Of a stretch of DNA of 64,000 nt, positions 47,517 to 56,512 are shown piece after piece. The notes under the pieces were generated by a model. That model saw only the letters and a program-made list of their open reading frames with translations. It did not search any database and was not told where the DNA came from. Both the position numbers and the translations under genes were made by a program. The stretch is from positions 62,001 to 126,000 of the forward strand of contig NZ_CP118488.1 of assembly GCF_051124815.1 (NCBI RefSeq), in the 5' to 3' direction. Position 1 is the stretch's first letter, and the number at the start of each line of letters is the position of its first letter. Source of the DNA: Azospirillum sp051124815 (GTDB lineage: Bacteria; Pseudomonadota; Alphaproteobacteria; Azospirillales; Azospirillaceae).

Positions 47517-49298
47517 ATGCCCGCGCGTGCATATACTTCGCCTGCTCCCACCGGACGATTGTCCGCCGCCCGCCAATTCCTGTCCGACGTCTGGCGTCTG
47601 ACCAAGCCCTATTGGTCCTCGGAGGAGAAATGGGCGGCGCGCGGCCTGCTGGCGGCGATCGTCGTCCTCAATCTGGCGGCGGTGTTCATGGAAGTCTGGT
47701 TCACCCAGATCAACGCCGACATCTTCGACGCACTGCAGGAAAAGAACCAGAGCGGTTTCGTCCACGCCCTTCTGGTCTTCGGCGGGCTGGCGCTGGTCTT
47801 CATCGCAGTGGCGGTCTACCGCCTCTATCTGAACCAGATGCTGCAGATCCGCTGGCGCCGCTGGCTGACCGAACGCTATCTCGGCGACTGGCTGGAGAAC
47901 CAGACCTTTTACCGGCTGCAATTCGCCAACACCGGCACCGACAACCCGGACCAGCGCATCGCCGAGGATCTGCGCAGCTTCGTCCAGCTGACGCTGAGCC
48001 TGTCGCTGGGATTCCTGACCAATCTCGTCTCGCTGGTCTCCTTCCTCGCCATCCTTTGGAGCCTGTCCGGGTCGGTCACGATTCCCTGGCTGGGCATCGA
48101 CCTGCCCGGCTACATGGTGTGGGTGGCACTGGTCTATGCCGTCGCCGGCACTTGGATCACCCACTGGATCGGCAGGCCGCTGGCCCGGCTCAGCTTCGAC
48201 CAGCAGCGCTACGAGGCCGACTTCCGCTTCGCCCTGGTCCGCCTGCGCGAGAATGCCGAGAGCGTTGCCCTGCAGCAGGGCGAGGCGCAGGAGGCGCGGG
48301 GCTTCGGCGACCGTTTCGGCCGCGTCGTCGCCAACTGGTGGTCGCTGATGCGCACGCAGAAGCGGCTGGTCTGGTTCACCTCCGCCTACGGCCAGATCGC
48401 CGTGATCTTCCCGCTGCTGGTCGCCGCCCCGCGCTATTTCAGCGGCGCCCTGCCACTGGGATCGCTGATGCAGACCTCCCAGGCCTTCGGGCAGGTGCAG
48501 GGGTCGCTGTCCTGGTTCATCGATGCCTACGTGAACCTCGCCGACTGGCACGCCACCACCAGCCGTCTGACCGGCTTCCACCACGCGGTGCAGTCGGTGC
48601 GCGCCGATGCCCGCGACCATGCGGGGGTGGAGCGCGCGGCGGCCTCCGACGGCGCCCTGACGCTGGACGGGCTGGCGCTGACCCTGCCCCATGGCGGCAC
48701 GCCGCTGGTCCGCGCCGACCTGACGGTGCAGCCGGGCGACACGCTGCTGATCACCGGCCCGTCCGGGTCAGGCAAGAGCACCATCCTGCGCGCCATCGCC
48801 GGCATCTGGCCCTTCGGCCATGGCCGCATCGCCCTGCCTGCCGGTGGCACCACAACCGCCAACGGCAGCATGGTCCTGCCGCAGAAGCCCTACCTGCCGA
48901 TCGGCACCCTGCGGGCCACGGTCACCTATCCCGCCGCTCCCCATGCCTTCGAGGCGGAAGCGGTGCGCGAGGTGCTGGACGCCGTCGGCATGGCCGGTTT
49001 CGCCGACCGGCTGGACGAAGAGGACCACTGGTCGCAACGCCTGTCCGGCGGCGAACAGCAGCGCATCGCCATCGCCCGCGCCCTGCTGCACAAGCCCGAC
49101 TGGCTCTATCTGGACGAGGCGACCTCGGCCTGCGATCCGGAGACGGAGGAGCGGCTTTACGGCCTGCTGCGCACCCGCCTTCCCGGCACCACCCTGGTCA
49201 GCGTCGGCCACCGCCCCAGCCTCGCCGCCTTCCACGACCGCCGGCTGACGGTGCGGCGCGACCGCGACGGGACCGGGGAGCTGGCGGCGGCGGGGTGA
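47517..49298 (+). CDS. SbmA/YddA-type ABC transporter (permease fused to ATPase)
   Basis: A 593-residue half-transporter of the ABC-D-like group. The N-terminal membrane domain (about 30-330) has 'WRLTKPYWSSEEKWAARGLLAAIVVLNLAAVFMEVWFTQ', 'NPDQRIAEDLRSFVQ' and four to six helices. The C-terminal ATPase has Walker A 'GPSGSGKST' (about 417-425), signature 'LSGGEQQRIAIAR' and Walker B 'WLYLDEATSACD'. Relatives include SbmA/BacA peptide importers and YddA-like exporters; only the fused forms have an ATPase. Substrate could be vitamin B12, peptides or fatty-acyl compounds. It ends 6 bases from the stop of the convergent antitoxin gene. Confidence 0.9.
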   Translation: MPARAYTSPAPTGRLSAARQFLSDVWRLTKPYWSSEEKWAARGLLAAIVVLNLAAVFMEVWFTQINADIFDALQEKNQSGFVHALLVFGGLALVFIAVAVYRLYLNQMLQIRWRRWLTERYLGDWLENQTFYRLQFANTGTDNPDQRIAEDLRSFVQLTLSLSLGFLTNLVSLVSFLAILWSLSGSVTIPWLGIDLPGYMVWVALVYAVAGTWITHWIGRPLARLSFDQQRYEADFRFALVRLRENAESVALQQGEAQEARGFGDRFGRVVANWWSLMRTQKRLVWFTSAYGQIAVIFPLLVAAPRYFSGALPLGSLMQTSQAFGQVQGSLSWFIDAYVNLADWHATTSRLTGFHHAVQSVRADARDHAGVERAAASDGALTLDGLALTLPHGGTPLVRADLTVQPGDTLLITGPSGSGKSTILRAIAGIWPFGHGRIALPAGGTTTANGSMVLPQKPYLPIGTLRATVTYPAAPHAFEAEAVREVLDAVGMAGFADRLDEEDHWSQRLSGGEQQRIAIARALLHKPDWLYLDEATSACDPETEERLYGLLRTRLPGTTLVSVGHRPSLAAFHDRRLTVRRDRDGTGELAAAG

Positions 49299-49304
49299 GG
49301 ACGC

Positions 49305-49667
49305 TCAGGCGGCGAACCGGATGGTGGAGGCGATCTCATCATGGGGCATCGACAGGCTGCCGTCCGGATGCCGCTCGATCAGCCCCAGTTCGGCGAGCGC
49401 GGATACATCCTCGTGCACGCGCTTGACGTCCCGCTTTAAATCACGCGCAAGCGCCCGGATACCCTCTGCCGGGCTCTGCCGCAGATGGCGCAGCAACGCG
49501 TAGCGTTTGGGTGTCAGCACGGCACAAAGCGCCTCCCAACTGTCGAAATACAGGCGGTCGGTGGGTTCGACGGCCTCCCCGGCCTCAGCGGCCTTCCACG
49601 CGGCGACCACATCGGCGCCCGCCTGCGCTAAGGCATCATCCATGATGCGGATGTCATGCTTTGCCAT
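49305..49667 (-). CDS. TumA-type antitoxin, winged HTH (HVO_A0114-like)
   Basis: A 120-residue DNA-binding protein. The C-terminal half has a winged-helix pattern: 'LTPKRYALLRHLRQSPAEGIRALARDLKRDVKRVHEDVSALAELGLIERHPDG' (about 48-100), as in the HVO_A0114 group of putative regulators that pair with TumE toxins. The N-terminal part ('YFDSWEALCAVL') is the usual preceding helix. It overlaps the upstream toxin gene by 14 bases, and GGAGGAGGG lies just before the ATG. It should bind the toxin and repress its own operon. Confidence 0.85.
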   Translation of the reverse strand: MAKHDIRIMDDALAQAGADVVAAWKAAEAGEAVEPTDRLYFDSWEALCAVLTPKRYALLRHLRQSPAEGIRALARDLKRDVKRVHEDVSALAELGLIERHPDGSLSMPHDEIASTIRFAA

Positions 49668-49950
49668 GATCCCTCCTCCATGCCGAGACGGCGTCCAGGA
49701 AATCCGCCACCAACTGTTCAACGCCGCTGAAACGATAGGGCTCTTCAACATCGCCATCGTGGCGGTGGTCGCCCTTGCCGCGTTCGTTGTCGAAGCCGAC
49801 GACCCGCTGACCATCAACGATATAGACGAGCCGATATTTGAAACCATGCGTCGTCGGCGGAACCGGTTCCGGCACGCGCCAAACCACCAGCTCCGCAAAA
49901 TCGCGGCTGCCGAAAGCGACCCGGCGGCGGATCAGAAGCATTGCCTTCAT
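49654..49950 (-). CDS. TumE-type toxin (DUF6516)
   Basis: A 98-residue protein with the TumE pattern: 'GFKYRLVYIVDGQRVVGFDNERGKGDHRH' (about 36-64) followed by 'EEPYRFSGVEQLVADFLDAVSAWR'. The conserved Asn-Glu-Arg-Gly-Lys-Gly-Asp-His-Arg-His run is the most recognisable part. AGGA precedes the ATG. The gene overlaps the HTH gene downstream by 14 bases, the normal toxin-antitoxin layout (toxin first). TumE proteins are reported as toxins of a type II system, and the target is thought to be RNA; I cannot confirm activity from sequence. Confidence 0.87.
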   Translation of the reverse strand: MKAMLLIRRRVAFGSRDFAELVVWRVPEPVPPTTHGFKYRLVYIVDGQRVVGFDNERGKGDHRHDGDVEEPYRFSGVEQLVADFLDAVSAWRRDHGKA

Positions 49951-50013
49951 GTTGGCATCCTACACCATCATAGGCGTTGGCGCAAAGCGCCAACGGCACA
50001 AGCCGCATCTTCG

Positions 50014-50910
50014 TCATACCTCCCCCCGCGCCTCCGCCAGCAGCCACTGCCGGAAAGCGGCAAAGGGCGGGTGGTTGGCCTTGCCACGGGGGTGGACGAG
50101 GTAATAGGCGCGCGCGCTGCGGTGAGGCCGGTCGATGACCGGGACCAGGGTGCCGTCGTCCAGTTCGGCGCGGACCAGCAGGGTCGGCAGCAGGGCGACG
50201 CCCAGCCCTGCCTCCGCCGCCTGGGCGGTTGTGGCGAATTGCTCGAACACCATGCCGGCACCGGGGCGCGGCGGCAGCCCCTGGGCCGACAGCCACTCGT
50301 TCCAGGCGTCGGCGCGCGTGCTGGTGTGCAGCAGCGGCAGGGACAGCAGATCGACAGGCTCCGCCACCGGATGCGCCTTGAGGAAGGCAGGGGAGCAGAC
50401 CGGCAGCACCTCCTCGTCCAGCAGATGGTCGCAGACGGCGTCGGGCCAATCGCCGAAGCCGTAATGGATGGCGGCGTCAAGGTCGTGCAGGCGGAAATCG
50501 AAGGGCGCCAGCTTGGTGGTGAAGTGGATCGTCACCTGCGGGTGCGCCGCCTGGAAGGCCGGCAGCCGCGGCACCAGCCAGCGCGTGCCAAAGGTCGGCA
50601 GGATGGCGAGGTTCAGCACGCCGCCCTTGGGCGCAGCGATGGTCCGCACGGTGGCCGCCGCGATCTGGCGCAGGGCGTCGCGGATCGGATCGGCATAGAG
50701 CGCCCCGGTCGGGGTCAGAGTCACCCGCTGGCCCTTGCGGGTGAACAGCGGCGTGCCGATCTGGTCCTCCAGCGCCTTGATCTGCCGGCTGACCGCCCCT
50801 TGCGTCAGCGAAAGCTCCGCCGCCGCCGCCGTGAAGCTGCCGGTGCGGGCCGCCGCCTCGAAGGCGGTCAGCATGCTCATGGAGGGGAGGAGGCGGCGCT
50901 GCAGATCCAT
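50014..50910 (-). CDS. LysR-family transcriptional regulator (GcvA-like)
   Basis: A 298-residue regulator: N-terminal HTH ('LPSMSMLTAFEAAARTGSFTAAAAELSLTQGAVSRQIKALEDQIGTPLFTRKG' pattern, about 8-60), then an effector domain with 'LNLAILPTFGTRWLVPRLPAFQAAHP' and 'GLGVALLPTLL'. These are GcvA/AmpR-type features. The ATG at 50910 has GAAGAGG just upstream and yields the usual length; an in-frame ATG at 50934 is possible. It is divergent from the TPP-enzyme gene (127 bases) and is its likely regulator. Confidence 0.92.
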   Translation of the reverse strand: MDLQRRLLPSMSMLTAFEAAARTGSFTAAAAELSLTQGAVSRQIKALEDQIGTPLFTRKGQRVTLTPTGALYADPIRDALRQIAAATVRTIAAPKGGVLNLAILPTFGTRWLVPRLPAFQAAHPQVTIHFTTKLAPFDFRLHDLDAAIHYGFGDWPDAVCDHLLDEEVLPVCSPAFLKAHPVAEPVDLLSLPLLHTSTRADAWNEWLSAQGLPPRPGAGMVFEQFATTAQAAEAGLGVALLPTLLVRAELDDGTLVPVIDRPHRSARAYYLVHPRGKANHPPFAAFRQWLLAEARGEV

Positions 50911-51037
50911 GACCTCTTCATTACCAAAGCTCATGATCTGTGGAAAGAAAGTCGTTTGCGCCCTGGCGCGCGGCACGGCACGCTCGCTATCCTGGAGATC
51001 CGGAAAATTCCCATAGGCAGGGCGGGGCGGCATCGCG

Positions 51038-52696
51038 ATGAAGACCGGTGGTCAGTTGGTCGTCGAAGCGCTGGAGGCGCAGGGCGTGCGGCGGGTGTTC
51101 GGCGTGCCGGGCGAGAGCTATCTCGCCGTGCTGGACGCCCTGCACGACAGCCCGATCGAGATGGTCGTCGCCCGCCATGAAGGCGGTGCCGCGATGATGG
51201 CGGAGGCGCAGGCCAAGCTGACCGGCCGCCCCGGCGTCTGCCTCGTCACCCGCGGCCCCGGCGCCACCAACGCCGCGTCGGGCATCCATGTCGCGCAGCA
51301 GGACGAGACGCCGCTGGTCGTTCTGGTCGGCCAGATCGAGCGCGGCATGCGCGGCCGCGACGCCTTCCAGGAGGTCGATTACGGCAAGCTGTTCGGCGGC
51401 ATGTGCAAGTGGGTCGCCGAGATCGACAGCGCCGACCGCGTGCCGGAGATGATTTCCCGCGCCTTCCACACCGCGATGGCCGGCCGCCCTGGTCCGGTGG
51501 TGCTGGCCCTGCCGGAAGACACGCTGACCGAGACCGCCGACGTCGCTGTCGCCCCGTTGGCGGAACCGGTGGAGAGCGCCCCCACGCCGGCGCAGCTGGC
51601 CTCCTTCGGCGCGCTGCTGGCCAAGGCGGAGCGTCCGCTTCTGGTGGTCGGCGGCTCCCGCTGGACGGCGGAGTCGGTCGCGGCGCTGCAAGGCTTCGCC
51701 GAGAAGCTGTCGCTGCCGGTGGCGGTGACCTTCCGCCGACAGATGCTGTTCGACCATTGCCACCCGCTCTATGCCGGCGACATCGGGCTGGGCATCAACC
51801 CGAAGCTGGCGGCGCTGGTCAGGGACAGCGACCTGCTGATCCTGTTGGGCGACCGCTTCTCCGAAGTGCCGTCGCAAGCCTACGAACTGCTTGGGATTCC
51901 CGATCCGGGAAAAGCCGTGGTGCACATCCACCCGGGCGCCGAGGAGATCGGCCGCGTCTATCGCCCGGCGCTGGGCATGGTCGCCACGCCGGCCGGCTTC
52001 CTCGACGCCGTTGCGGAACTGAGCCTGACCGCGAAGCCGGAATGGAAGGCCTGCGCCGAGGCCGCGCACGCCGCCTATGACGCCTGGAGCACCCCGCCCG
52101 ACACCATCCCCGGCGACGTGCAGATGGGACGCATCATGGCCTGGCTGGACGAACGGCTGGAGCATGACGCCATCTTCACCAACGGCGCCGGCAACTACGC
52201 CACCTGGATCCACCGCTTCCACCGCTTCCGCCGCTTCGGCACCCAGGCGGCGCCGGTCTGCGGTTCGATGGGCTACGGCCTGCCCGCCGCCATCGCCGCC
52301 AAGCTGCAGCACCGCACCCGCGACGTGCTGTGCTTCGCCGGCGACGGCTGCTTCCAGATGACCGGGCTGGAGTTCGGCACCGCCGTTCAGGAAGGGGCCG
52401 CCGTGATCGTGCTGGTCGTCGACAACGGCATGTACGGCACCATCCGCATGCATCAGGAGCGCGAGTATCCCGGCCGCGTTTCCGGCACCCGATTGCAGAA
52501 TCCCGACTTCGCCGCCTTCGCCCGCGCCTATGGCGGTCATGGCGAGACGGTGGAGACCACCGACCAGTTCGCCCCGGCCTTCGAGCGCGCCCGCGCGTCC
52601 GGCCTGCCGGCGATCATCCACATCAAGCTCGACCCCGAAGCCCTGACCCCGACCCGGACGCTTTCCGAGATCCGCGCGGCGGGGAAGGGGAAGTGA
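51038..52696 (+). CDS. Acetolactate-synthase-like thiamine-diphosphate enzyme
   Basis: A 552-residue three-domain TPP enzyme. The activating Glu is in 'VVARHEGGAAMMAEA' (about 44-58), and the TPP-binding stretch is 'CFAGDGCFQMTGLEFGTAVQEGAAVIVLVVDNGMYG' in pattern (about 433-468: GDG...N). Domain 2 has 'RPLLVVGGSRW'. It resembles IlvB-like enzymes but lacks the FAD-binding features that mark true acetolactate synthase, and no small subunit lies nearby. Such proteins often act as 2-oxoacid decarboxylases or carboligases in catabolism. The next gene encodes a piperidine-6-carboxylate dehydrogenase-like enzyme, so a lysine-related 2-oxoacid is possible. Confidence 0.88.
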   Translation: MKTGGQLVVEALEAQGVRRVFGVPGESYLAVLDALHDSPIEMVVARHEGGAAMMAEAQAKLTGRPGVCLVTRGPGATNAASGIHVAQQDETPLVVLVGQIERGMRGRDAFQEVDYGKLFGGMCKWVAEIDSADRVPEMISRAFHTAMAGRPGPVVLALPEDTLTETADVAVAPLAEPVESAPTPAQLASFGALLAKAERPLLVVGGSRWTAESVAALQGFAEKLSLPVAVTFRRQMLFDHCHPLYAGDIGLGINPKLAALVRDSDLLILLGDRFSEVPSQAYELLGIPDPGKAVVHIHPGAEEIGRVYRPALGMVATPAGFLDAVAELSLTAKPEWKACAEAAHAAYDAWSTPPDTIPGDVQMGRIMAWLDERLEHDAIFTNGAGNYATWIHRFHRFRRFGTQAAPVCGSMGYGLPAAIAAKLQHRTRDVLCFAGDGCFQMTGLEFGTAVQEGAAVIVLVVDNGMYGTIRMHQEREYPGRVSGTRLQNPDFAAFARAYGGHGETVETTDQFAPAFERARASGLPAIIHIKLDPEALTPTRTLSEIRAAGKGK

Positions 52697-52734
52697 TTTA
52701 TACGCCTCGCTTTTTGACCCAAGGAGCCACTCCG

Positions 52735-54231
52735 GTGCAGCACAGCGACATCCTCTCCCGTTTCGGCCTGACCTCCAGCGAAGCCGGTCTCACCGCCCGG
52801 TCGCCGGTGGACGGCGCCACGCTTGCCACGGTGGCGGAGACCGCGCCGTCGCAGGTGTCGGACATCGTCGCCAACGCCGCCCGCGCCTTCGAGGCGTGGC
52901 GCTCCGTGCCAGCTCCGCGCCGCGGCGAGCTGGTCCGCCTGCTGGGCGAGGAGCTGCGCGCCGCCAAGGAGGATCTCGGCCGGCTGGTTTCGCTGGAAGC
53001 CGGCAAGATCTACCAGGAAGGCCTGGGCGAAGTGCAGGAGATGATCGACATCTGCGACTTCGCCGTCGGCCTGTCGCGCCAGCTCTACGGCCTGACCATC
53101 GCGTCGGAGCGTCCGGGACATTCCATGCGCGAGACCTGGCACCCGGCCGGCCCCTGCCTCGTGATTTCCGCCTTCAACTTCCCGGTGGCGGTGTGGTCGT
53201 GGAACGCGGCGCTGGCGCTGGTCTGCGGCGACCCGGTCGTCTGGAAGCCGTCGGAGAAAACCCCGCTGACTGCCGCCGCCTGTCAGGTCATCTTCGACCG
53301 CGCCGTCGCCCGCTTCGGCGACGCGCCGGCCAACCTGTCCCAGGTGGTGCAGGGCGGCCGTGAGATCGGCGAGGCGCTGGTCGCCCATCCGGGCTTCCCC
53401 ATCGTCTCGGCCACCGGCTCGACCCGCATGGGCCGCGAGGTCGCCAAGGTGGTGGCGGAGCGCTTCGGCCGCTCGATCCTGGAACTGGGCGGCAACAACG
53501 CCATGATCGTGGCGCCGTCGGCCGACCTCGACATGGCCCTGCGCGCCATCCTGTTCTCCGCCGTCGGCACCTGCGGCCAGCGCTGCACCACGCTGCGCCG
53601 GCTGATCGTCCACCGCTCGGTCAAGGACCAGCTGCTGCCGCGTCTGAAGGCGGCCTATGCCTCGGTTTCCATCGGCAGCCCGCTGGAAACCGGCGTGCTG
53701 ATGGGTCCGCTGGTGGATGCCGACGCCTTCAAGGCGATGCAGCGCGCACTGGAGTCGGCGAAGGCCGAGGGCGGCATGGTGACCGGCGGCGAGCGCACGC
53801 TGACCGACCGCTTCCCCAACGCCTATTACGTCACCCCGGCCATCGTCGAGATGCCGGCCCAGACCGAGGTGGTGCGTCACGAGACCTTCGCGCCGATCCT
53901 CTATGTCCTGACCTACGACACGCTGGAGGAGGCCATCGCGCTGCAGAACGCGGTGCCGCAGGGGCTGTCCTCCTGCATCTTCTCCACCGACATCCGTGAG
54001 ACGGAGCGCTTCCTGTCGGCCGCCGGGTCCGACTGCGGCATCGCCAACGTCAACATCGGCCCCAGCGGTGCGGAGATCGGCGGCGCCTTCGGCGGCGAGA
54101 AGGAGACCGGCGGCGGCCGCGAGTCCGGGTCGGATTCGTGGAAGGCCTACATGCGCCGCCAGACCGCGACGGTGAACTACTCCTCCGCGCTGCCGCTGGC
54201 CCAGGGCATCAAGTTCGAGATAATGGGCTGA
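52735..54231 (+). CDS. ALDH7-type L-piperidine-6-carboxylate (aminoadipate-semialdehyde) dehydrogenase-like
   Basis: A 498-residue aldehyde dehydrogenase of family 7. It shows 'SAFNFPVAVWSWNAALALVCGD' (about 141-162), 'WKPSEKTPLTAAA', 'SATGSTRMGREV', the catalytic Glu in 'LELGGNNAMIV' and the family 7 Cys region 'GTCGQRCTTLRRLIVH'. In bacteria the enzyme oxidises aminoadipate semialdehyde or piperideine-6-carboxylate in lysine/pipecolate degradation. The start is GTG at 52735 with AAGGAG 8 bases upstream; no ATG lies before the conserved N-terminus. It follows the TPP-enzyme stop by 38 bases and is probably in the same operon. No lysine 6-dehydrogenase or aminotransferase is adjacent. Confidence 0.88.
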   Translation: MQHSDILSRFGLTSSEAGLTARSPVDGATLATVAETAPSQVSDIVANAARAFEAWRSVPAPRRGELVRLLGEELRAAKEDLGRLVSLEAGKIYQEGLGEVQEMIDICDFAVGLSRQLYGLTIASERPGHSMRETWHPAGPCLVISAFNFPVAVWSWNAALALVCGDPVVWKPSEKTPLTAAACQVIFDRAVARFGDAPANLSQVVQGGREIGEALVAHPGFPIVSATGSTRMGREVAKVVAERFGRSILELGGNNAMIVAPSADLDMALRAILFSAVGTCGQRCTTLRRLIVHRSVKDQLLPRLKAAYASVSIGSPLETGVLMGPLVDADAFKAMQRALESAKAEGGMVTGGERTLTDRFPNAYYVTPAIVEMPAQTEVVRHETFAPILYVLTYDTLEEAIALQNAVPQGLSSCIFSTDIRETERFLSAAGSDCGIANVNIGPSGAEIGGAFGGEKETGGGRESGSDSWKAYMRRQTATVNYSSALPLAQGIKFEIMG

Positions 54232-54329
54232 TCGACGACCGGGGCTCGGCCTCCGCGGCGTCATCGCCCCTTGCGACCCTCTTCGACCGGCGCGACACTC
54301 CGGCAGTAAAGGTGAATCCGAGGGAAGCG

Positions 54330-55577
54330 ATGGCGGACGCGGCAGGTCATACGGTTCTGGCACGCCTGCAGGCCCTGCGGGCGGCGCCGGAACCGCTGGC
54401 GGCCCTGCTGTCCGACCTGCGCGGGATCGAACATGGCGGCGATCCCCGCTTCGCCATGACTCTCGACCATTATCTGCAAAGCTGGCTGGGCAGCCAGCCG
54501 CGCGAGGTATTCCGGCTGGCCGGTCCCCGCCTGCTGATCCTGGCGCCAGCCGATGCCGGCCCGTTGCTCGACGCCGGGGCGAAGGCGCTGGGCCGCATGC
54601 TGCTGTCCCACGGCTTCGGCACGTTCCACGCCACCCGCTACGACGTGGCGACGGAAATGGAGCGGCTGTTCGCCGACCTGTTCCCCAACGACGCCACCGG
54701 CGCCCTGCGCGAGGCGGCGGAACGCGCCCCCACCGCCGCGCTGGCCCATCTGTTGGAGGTGGAGCGGGTGCTGCACGGCGCCGATGTCGACAGCATCGTC
54801 CGCGAGCAGCCGATCTGGTCCTTCGACGGCGACCGTGCCTTAGTGGTCGCCACCGAACTGGCGGTGTCTCTGGAGGAATTGGAATCCCGCCTCTCGCTAT
54901 CGCTGCGGCGCGATTCCTGGCTGCGGCACGAGGTGGCGGTGCGGCTCGACCGCGGGCTGTTGCGCCATATCGCCCGCGACCGCGCCCAGGATCCCCGCCG
55001 CTTCACCGTCGATCTGCACACCGCGACGGCACTGGACGACAACTTCGAAGAGTTGGCCCGCGCCATCCCGACGGAGATGCGCGGGCGGATCATCGCCGAG
55101 CTTCCCTGCTGGGAACTCACCCTCGCCCCCTCCCAGGTGGTCGAGGCGGCGGCACGGCTTGGCGACGCCGGCTTCGCCGTGGCGCTGGACCATGTGCCGC
55201 TGGCGGCACTCGACAGTCTCGATACGGCCGGGCTGGAGCCCGTCCTCATCAAGATTCAATGGATCCACGGAGCCACCGGGGCCGCCGACAAACTCTCCGC
55301 AGCGGTCGCCCGCTTCGGTGCCGGGCGGCTGGTGCTGTGGCGCTGCGACGAGCCCATGGCGCTCGACACCGGGCGCGCCGCCGGAGTCACTCTTTTCCAG
55401 GGCCGCGCCGCCGATGCCGCCGCCGCGGCTCCCCACCGCCTGTCCGAGACCCGGCCCCGCCCCGGCGCCGAGGAGCTCGAAGAACAGGAAGAAGCCGCCC
55501 CGGCCCTCGCGGAAACGGCGGAGCCCACACCCCCACCGCACCCTGGCCTGCTCGGCCGGCTGCTGGGGCGCGGCTGA
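54330..55577 (+). CDS. Degenerate EAL-domain-like protein upstream of a stator pair
   Basis: A 415-residue cytoplasmic protein. The C-terminal half (about 215-380) aligns by pattern with an EAL fold ('FTVDLHTATALDDNFEELARAIP', 'RLGDAGFAVALDHVPLAALDSL', 'LVLWRCDEPMALDTGRAAGVTLFQG'), but the EAL, DDFG and QG(Y/F)-type catalytic residues are replaced, so no phosphodiesterase activity is expected. The N-terminal half is not recognised ('GPRLLILAPADAGPLLDAGAKALGRMLL' is beta-alpha-like). The tail is acidic and Pro-rich. ATG 54330 follows AGGGA; GTG 54312 is an alternative. It lies 95 bases before the MotA-like gene. A c-di-GMP receptor role for the stator is inference. Confidence 0.7.
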   Translation: MADAAGHTVLARLQALRAAPEPLAALLSDLRGIEHGGDPRFAMTLDHYLQSWLGSQPREVFRLAGPRLLILAPADAGPLLDAGAKALGRMLLSHGFGTFHATRYDVATEMERLFADLFPNDATGALREAAERAPTAALAHLLEVERVLHGADVDSIVREQPIWSFDGDRALVVATELAVSLEELESRLSLSLRRDSWLRHEVAVRLDRGLLRHIARDRAQDPRRFTVDLHTATALDDNFEELARAIPTEMRGRIIAELPCWELTLAPSQVVEAAARLGDAGFAVALDHVPLAALDSLDTAGLEPVLIKIQWIHGATGAADKLSAAVARFGAGRLVLWRCDEPMALDTGRAAGVTLFQGRAADAAAAAPHRLSETRPRPGAEELEEQEEAAPALAETAEPTPPPHPGLLGRLLGRG

Positions 55578-55610
55578 CGGCCGCACAGCGCAGGCATCCG
55601 CGCCCTGCGA

Positions 55611-55654
55611 TTGACAGCCGGTCATTACGGGTTCCTAATAGTTAAAATGCTAAC
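55611..55654 (+). promoter_or_regulatory. Candidate promoter for the MotA/MotB-like pair
   Basis: A perfect -35 box TTGACA lies at 55611-55616; about 18-20 bases later is the AT-rich CCTAATAG, and then a GTTA-N6-TAAC inverted repeat at 55641-55654. The MotA-like ATG is at 55673. The -10 match is weak, so an activator may be needed. Confidence 0.4.
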
Positions 55655-55672
55655 GAACAACGAAGGCGTCGG

Positions 55673-56512
55673 ATGTCCGTCCAAACGCCCAGCCAATCAT
55701 CCGCGAAGCCGGTCCCCGCTCCGGCGACCTCCCGCTCTCCCCGCCTGCTGAACGCCACCGTTTTCGGGCTTGCCGGGGCCTTCGGACTGCTGTCCTACAT
55801 CGGCATCGGCCATGGGATGGAGGCGCTGTGGAACCCGACCGGTGCCGTCATCATCGCCGGCGGCATCGCCGTCGCCGCCTTGATGGCGTTCCGGGCCAGC
55901 GAGCTTCGCACTGCCCTGGCCTCGCTCCGCGCGATCTTCCGCGACGACGAGTCCATCGCCCCCGACATCGCGGAACTGGTGGCCTTCGCCCGCCTCTACC
56001 AGCGCGGTCAGATCCAGCGGGCGGAGGAGCAAGGGACCAAGGCCGGCAGCCCCTTTCTGCGGTTGGGGTTGCAGCTGATCGCCGACGGCACGCCGGTCAA
56101 CGACATCCTCCATGTGATGAACTGGCGCATCCAGAAGCTGATCGAGCGGGAATCGGTGCAGTCGCGCCTGTACCGCACCCTGGCCGGTCTGGCGCCCGCC
56201 TTCGGGCTGCTGGCGACGCTGGTCGGGCTGATCGGCATGATGGCGCAGCTCGGCACCGCGACGATCTCGCAGGTGGGCGAGCACATGTCGGTGGCCCTGG
56301 TGGCGACGCTGTACGGCGTGGTGCTGGCCAACCTCGTCTTCAAACCGATCGCCATCAAGCTGGAACAGCGCACCGCGCGGCGCGTCGCGATGCTGAACGT
56401 GCTGCTGGAGGGCATCATCCTGGTGCGGCTCGGCCGCTCGCCGACGGTCATCGCCGAGGCGCTCGCCGAGTTCGTGCGCGAGCGCGGGGACGAACTCCAT
56501 GGCACCTCCTGA
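55673..56512 (+). CDS. motA-like: MotA/TolQ/ExbB-family ion-channel subunit (MotA-like)
   Basis: A 279-residue inner-membrane protein. Four helices are visible: about 26-46 ('LNATVFGLAGAFGLLSYIGIG'), 54-73, 172-192 ('GLAPAFGLLATLVGLIGMMAQ') and 205-226 ('MSVALVATLYGVVLANLVF'), with a large cytoplasmic loop between helices 2 and 3. The conserved Pro residues of MotA, in 'LAPAFGLLAT' (Pro175) and 'FKPIAIKLE' (Pro225), are present. It would form a stator ring around the MotB-like partner encoded downstream (14-base overlap). No flagellar genes are near, so the machine it powers is unknown. Confidence 0.87.
   Translation: MSVQTPSQSSAKPVPAPATSRSPRLLNATVFGLAGAFGLLSYIGIGHGMEALWNPTGAVIIAGGIAVAALMAFRASELRTALASLRAIFRDDESIAPDIAELVAFARLYQRGQIQRAEEQGTKAGSPFLRLGLQLIADGTPVNDILHVMNWRIQKLIERESVQSRLYRTLAGLAPAFGLLATLVGLIGMMAQLGTATISQVGEHMSVALVATLYGVVLANLVFKPIAIKLEQRTARRVAMLNVLLEGIILVRLGRSPTVIAEALAEFVRERGDELHGTS

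Noticed and set aside
45837..48692. A 951-codon open frame on the minus strand across the HNH-protein, amidase and ABC transporter genes
   Set aside because: It runs antisense to three genes with clear motifs, is rich in Arg/Gly/Gln/His without domain pattern, and results from the scarcity of stop codons in very GC-rich DNA. Similar long antisense frames at 1464-2759, 6626-8287 and 41666-43690 were dropped for the same reason.
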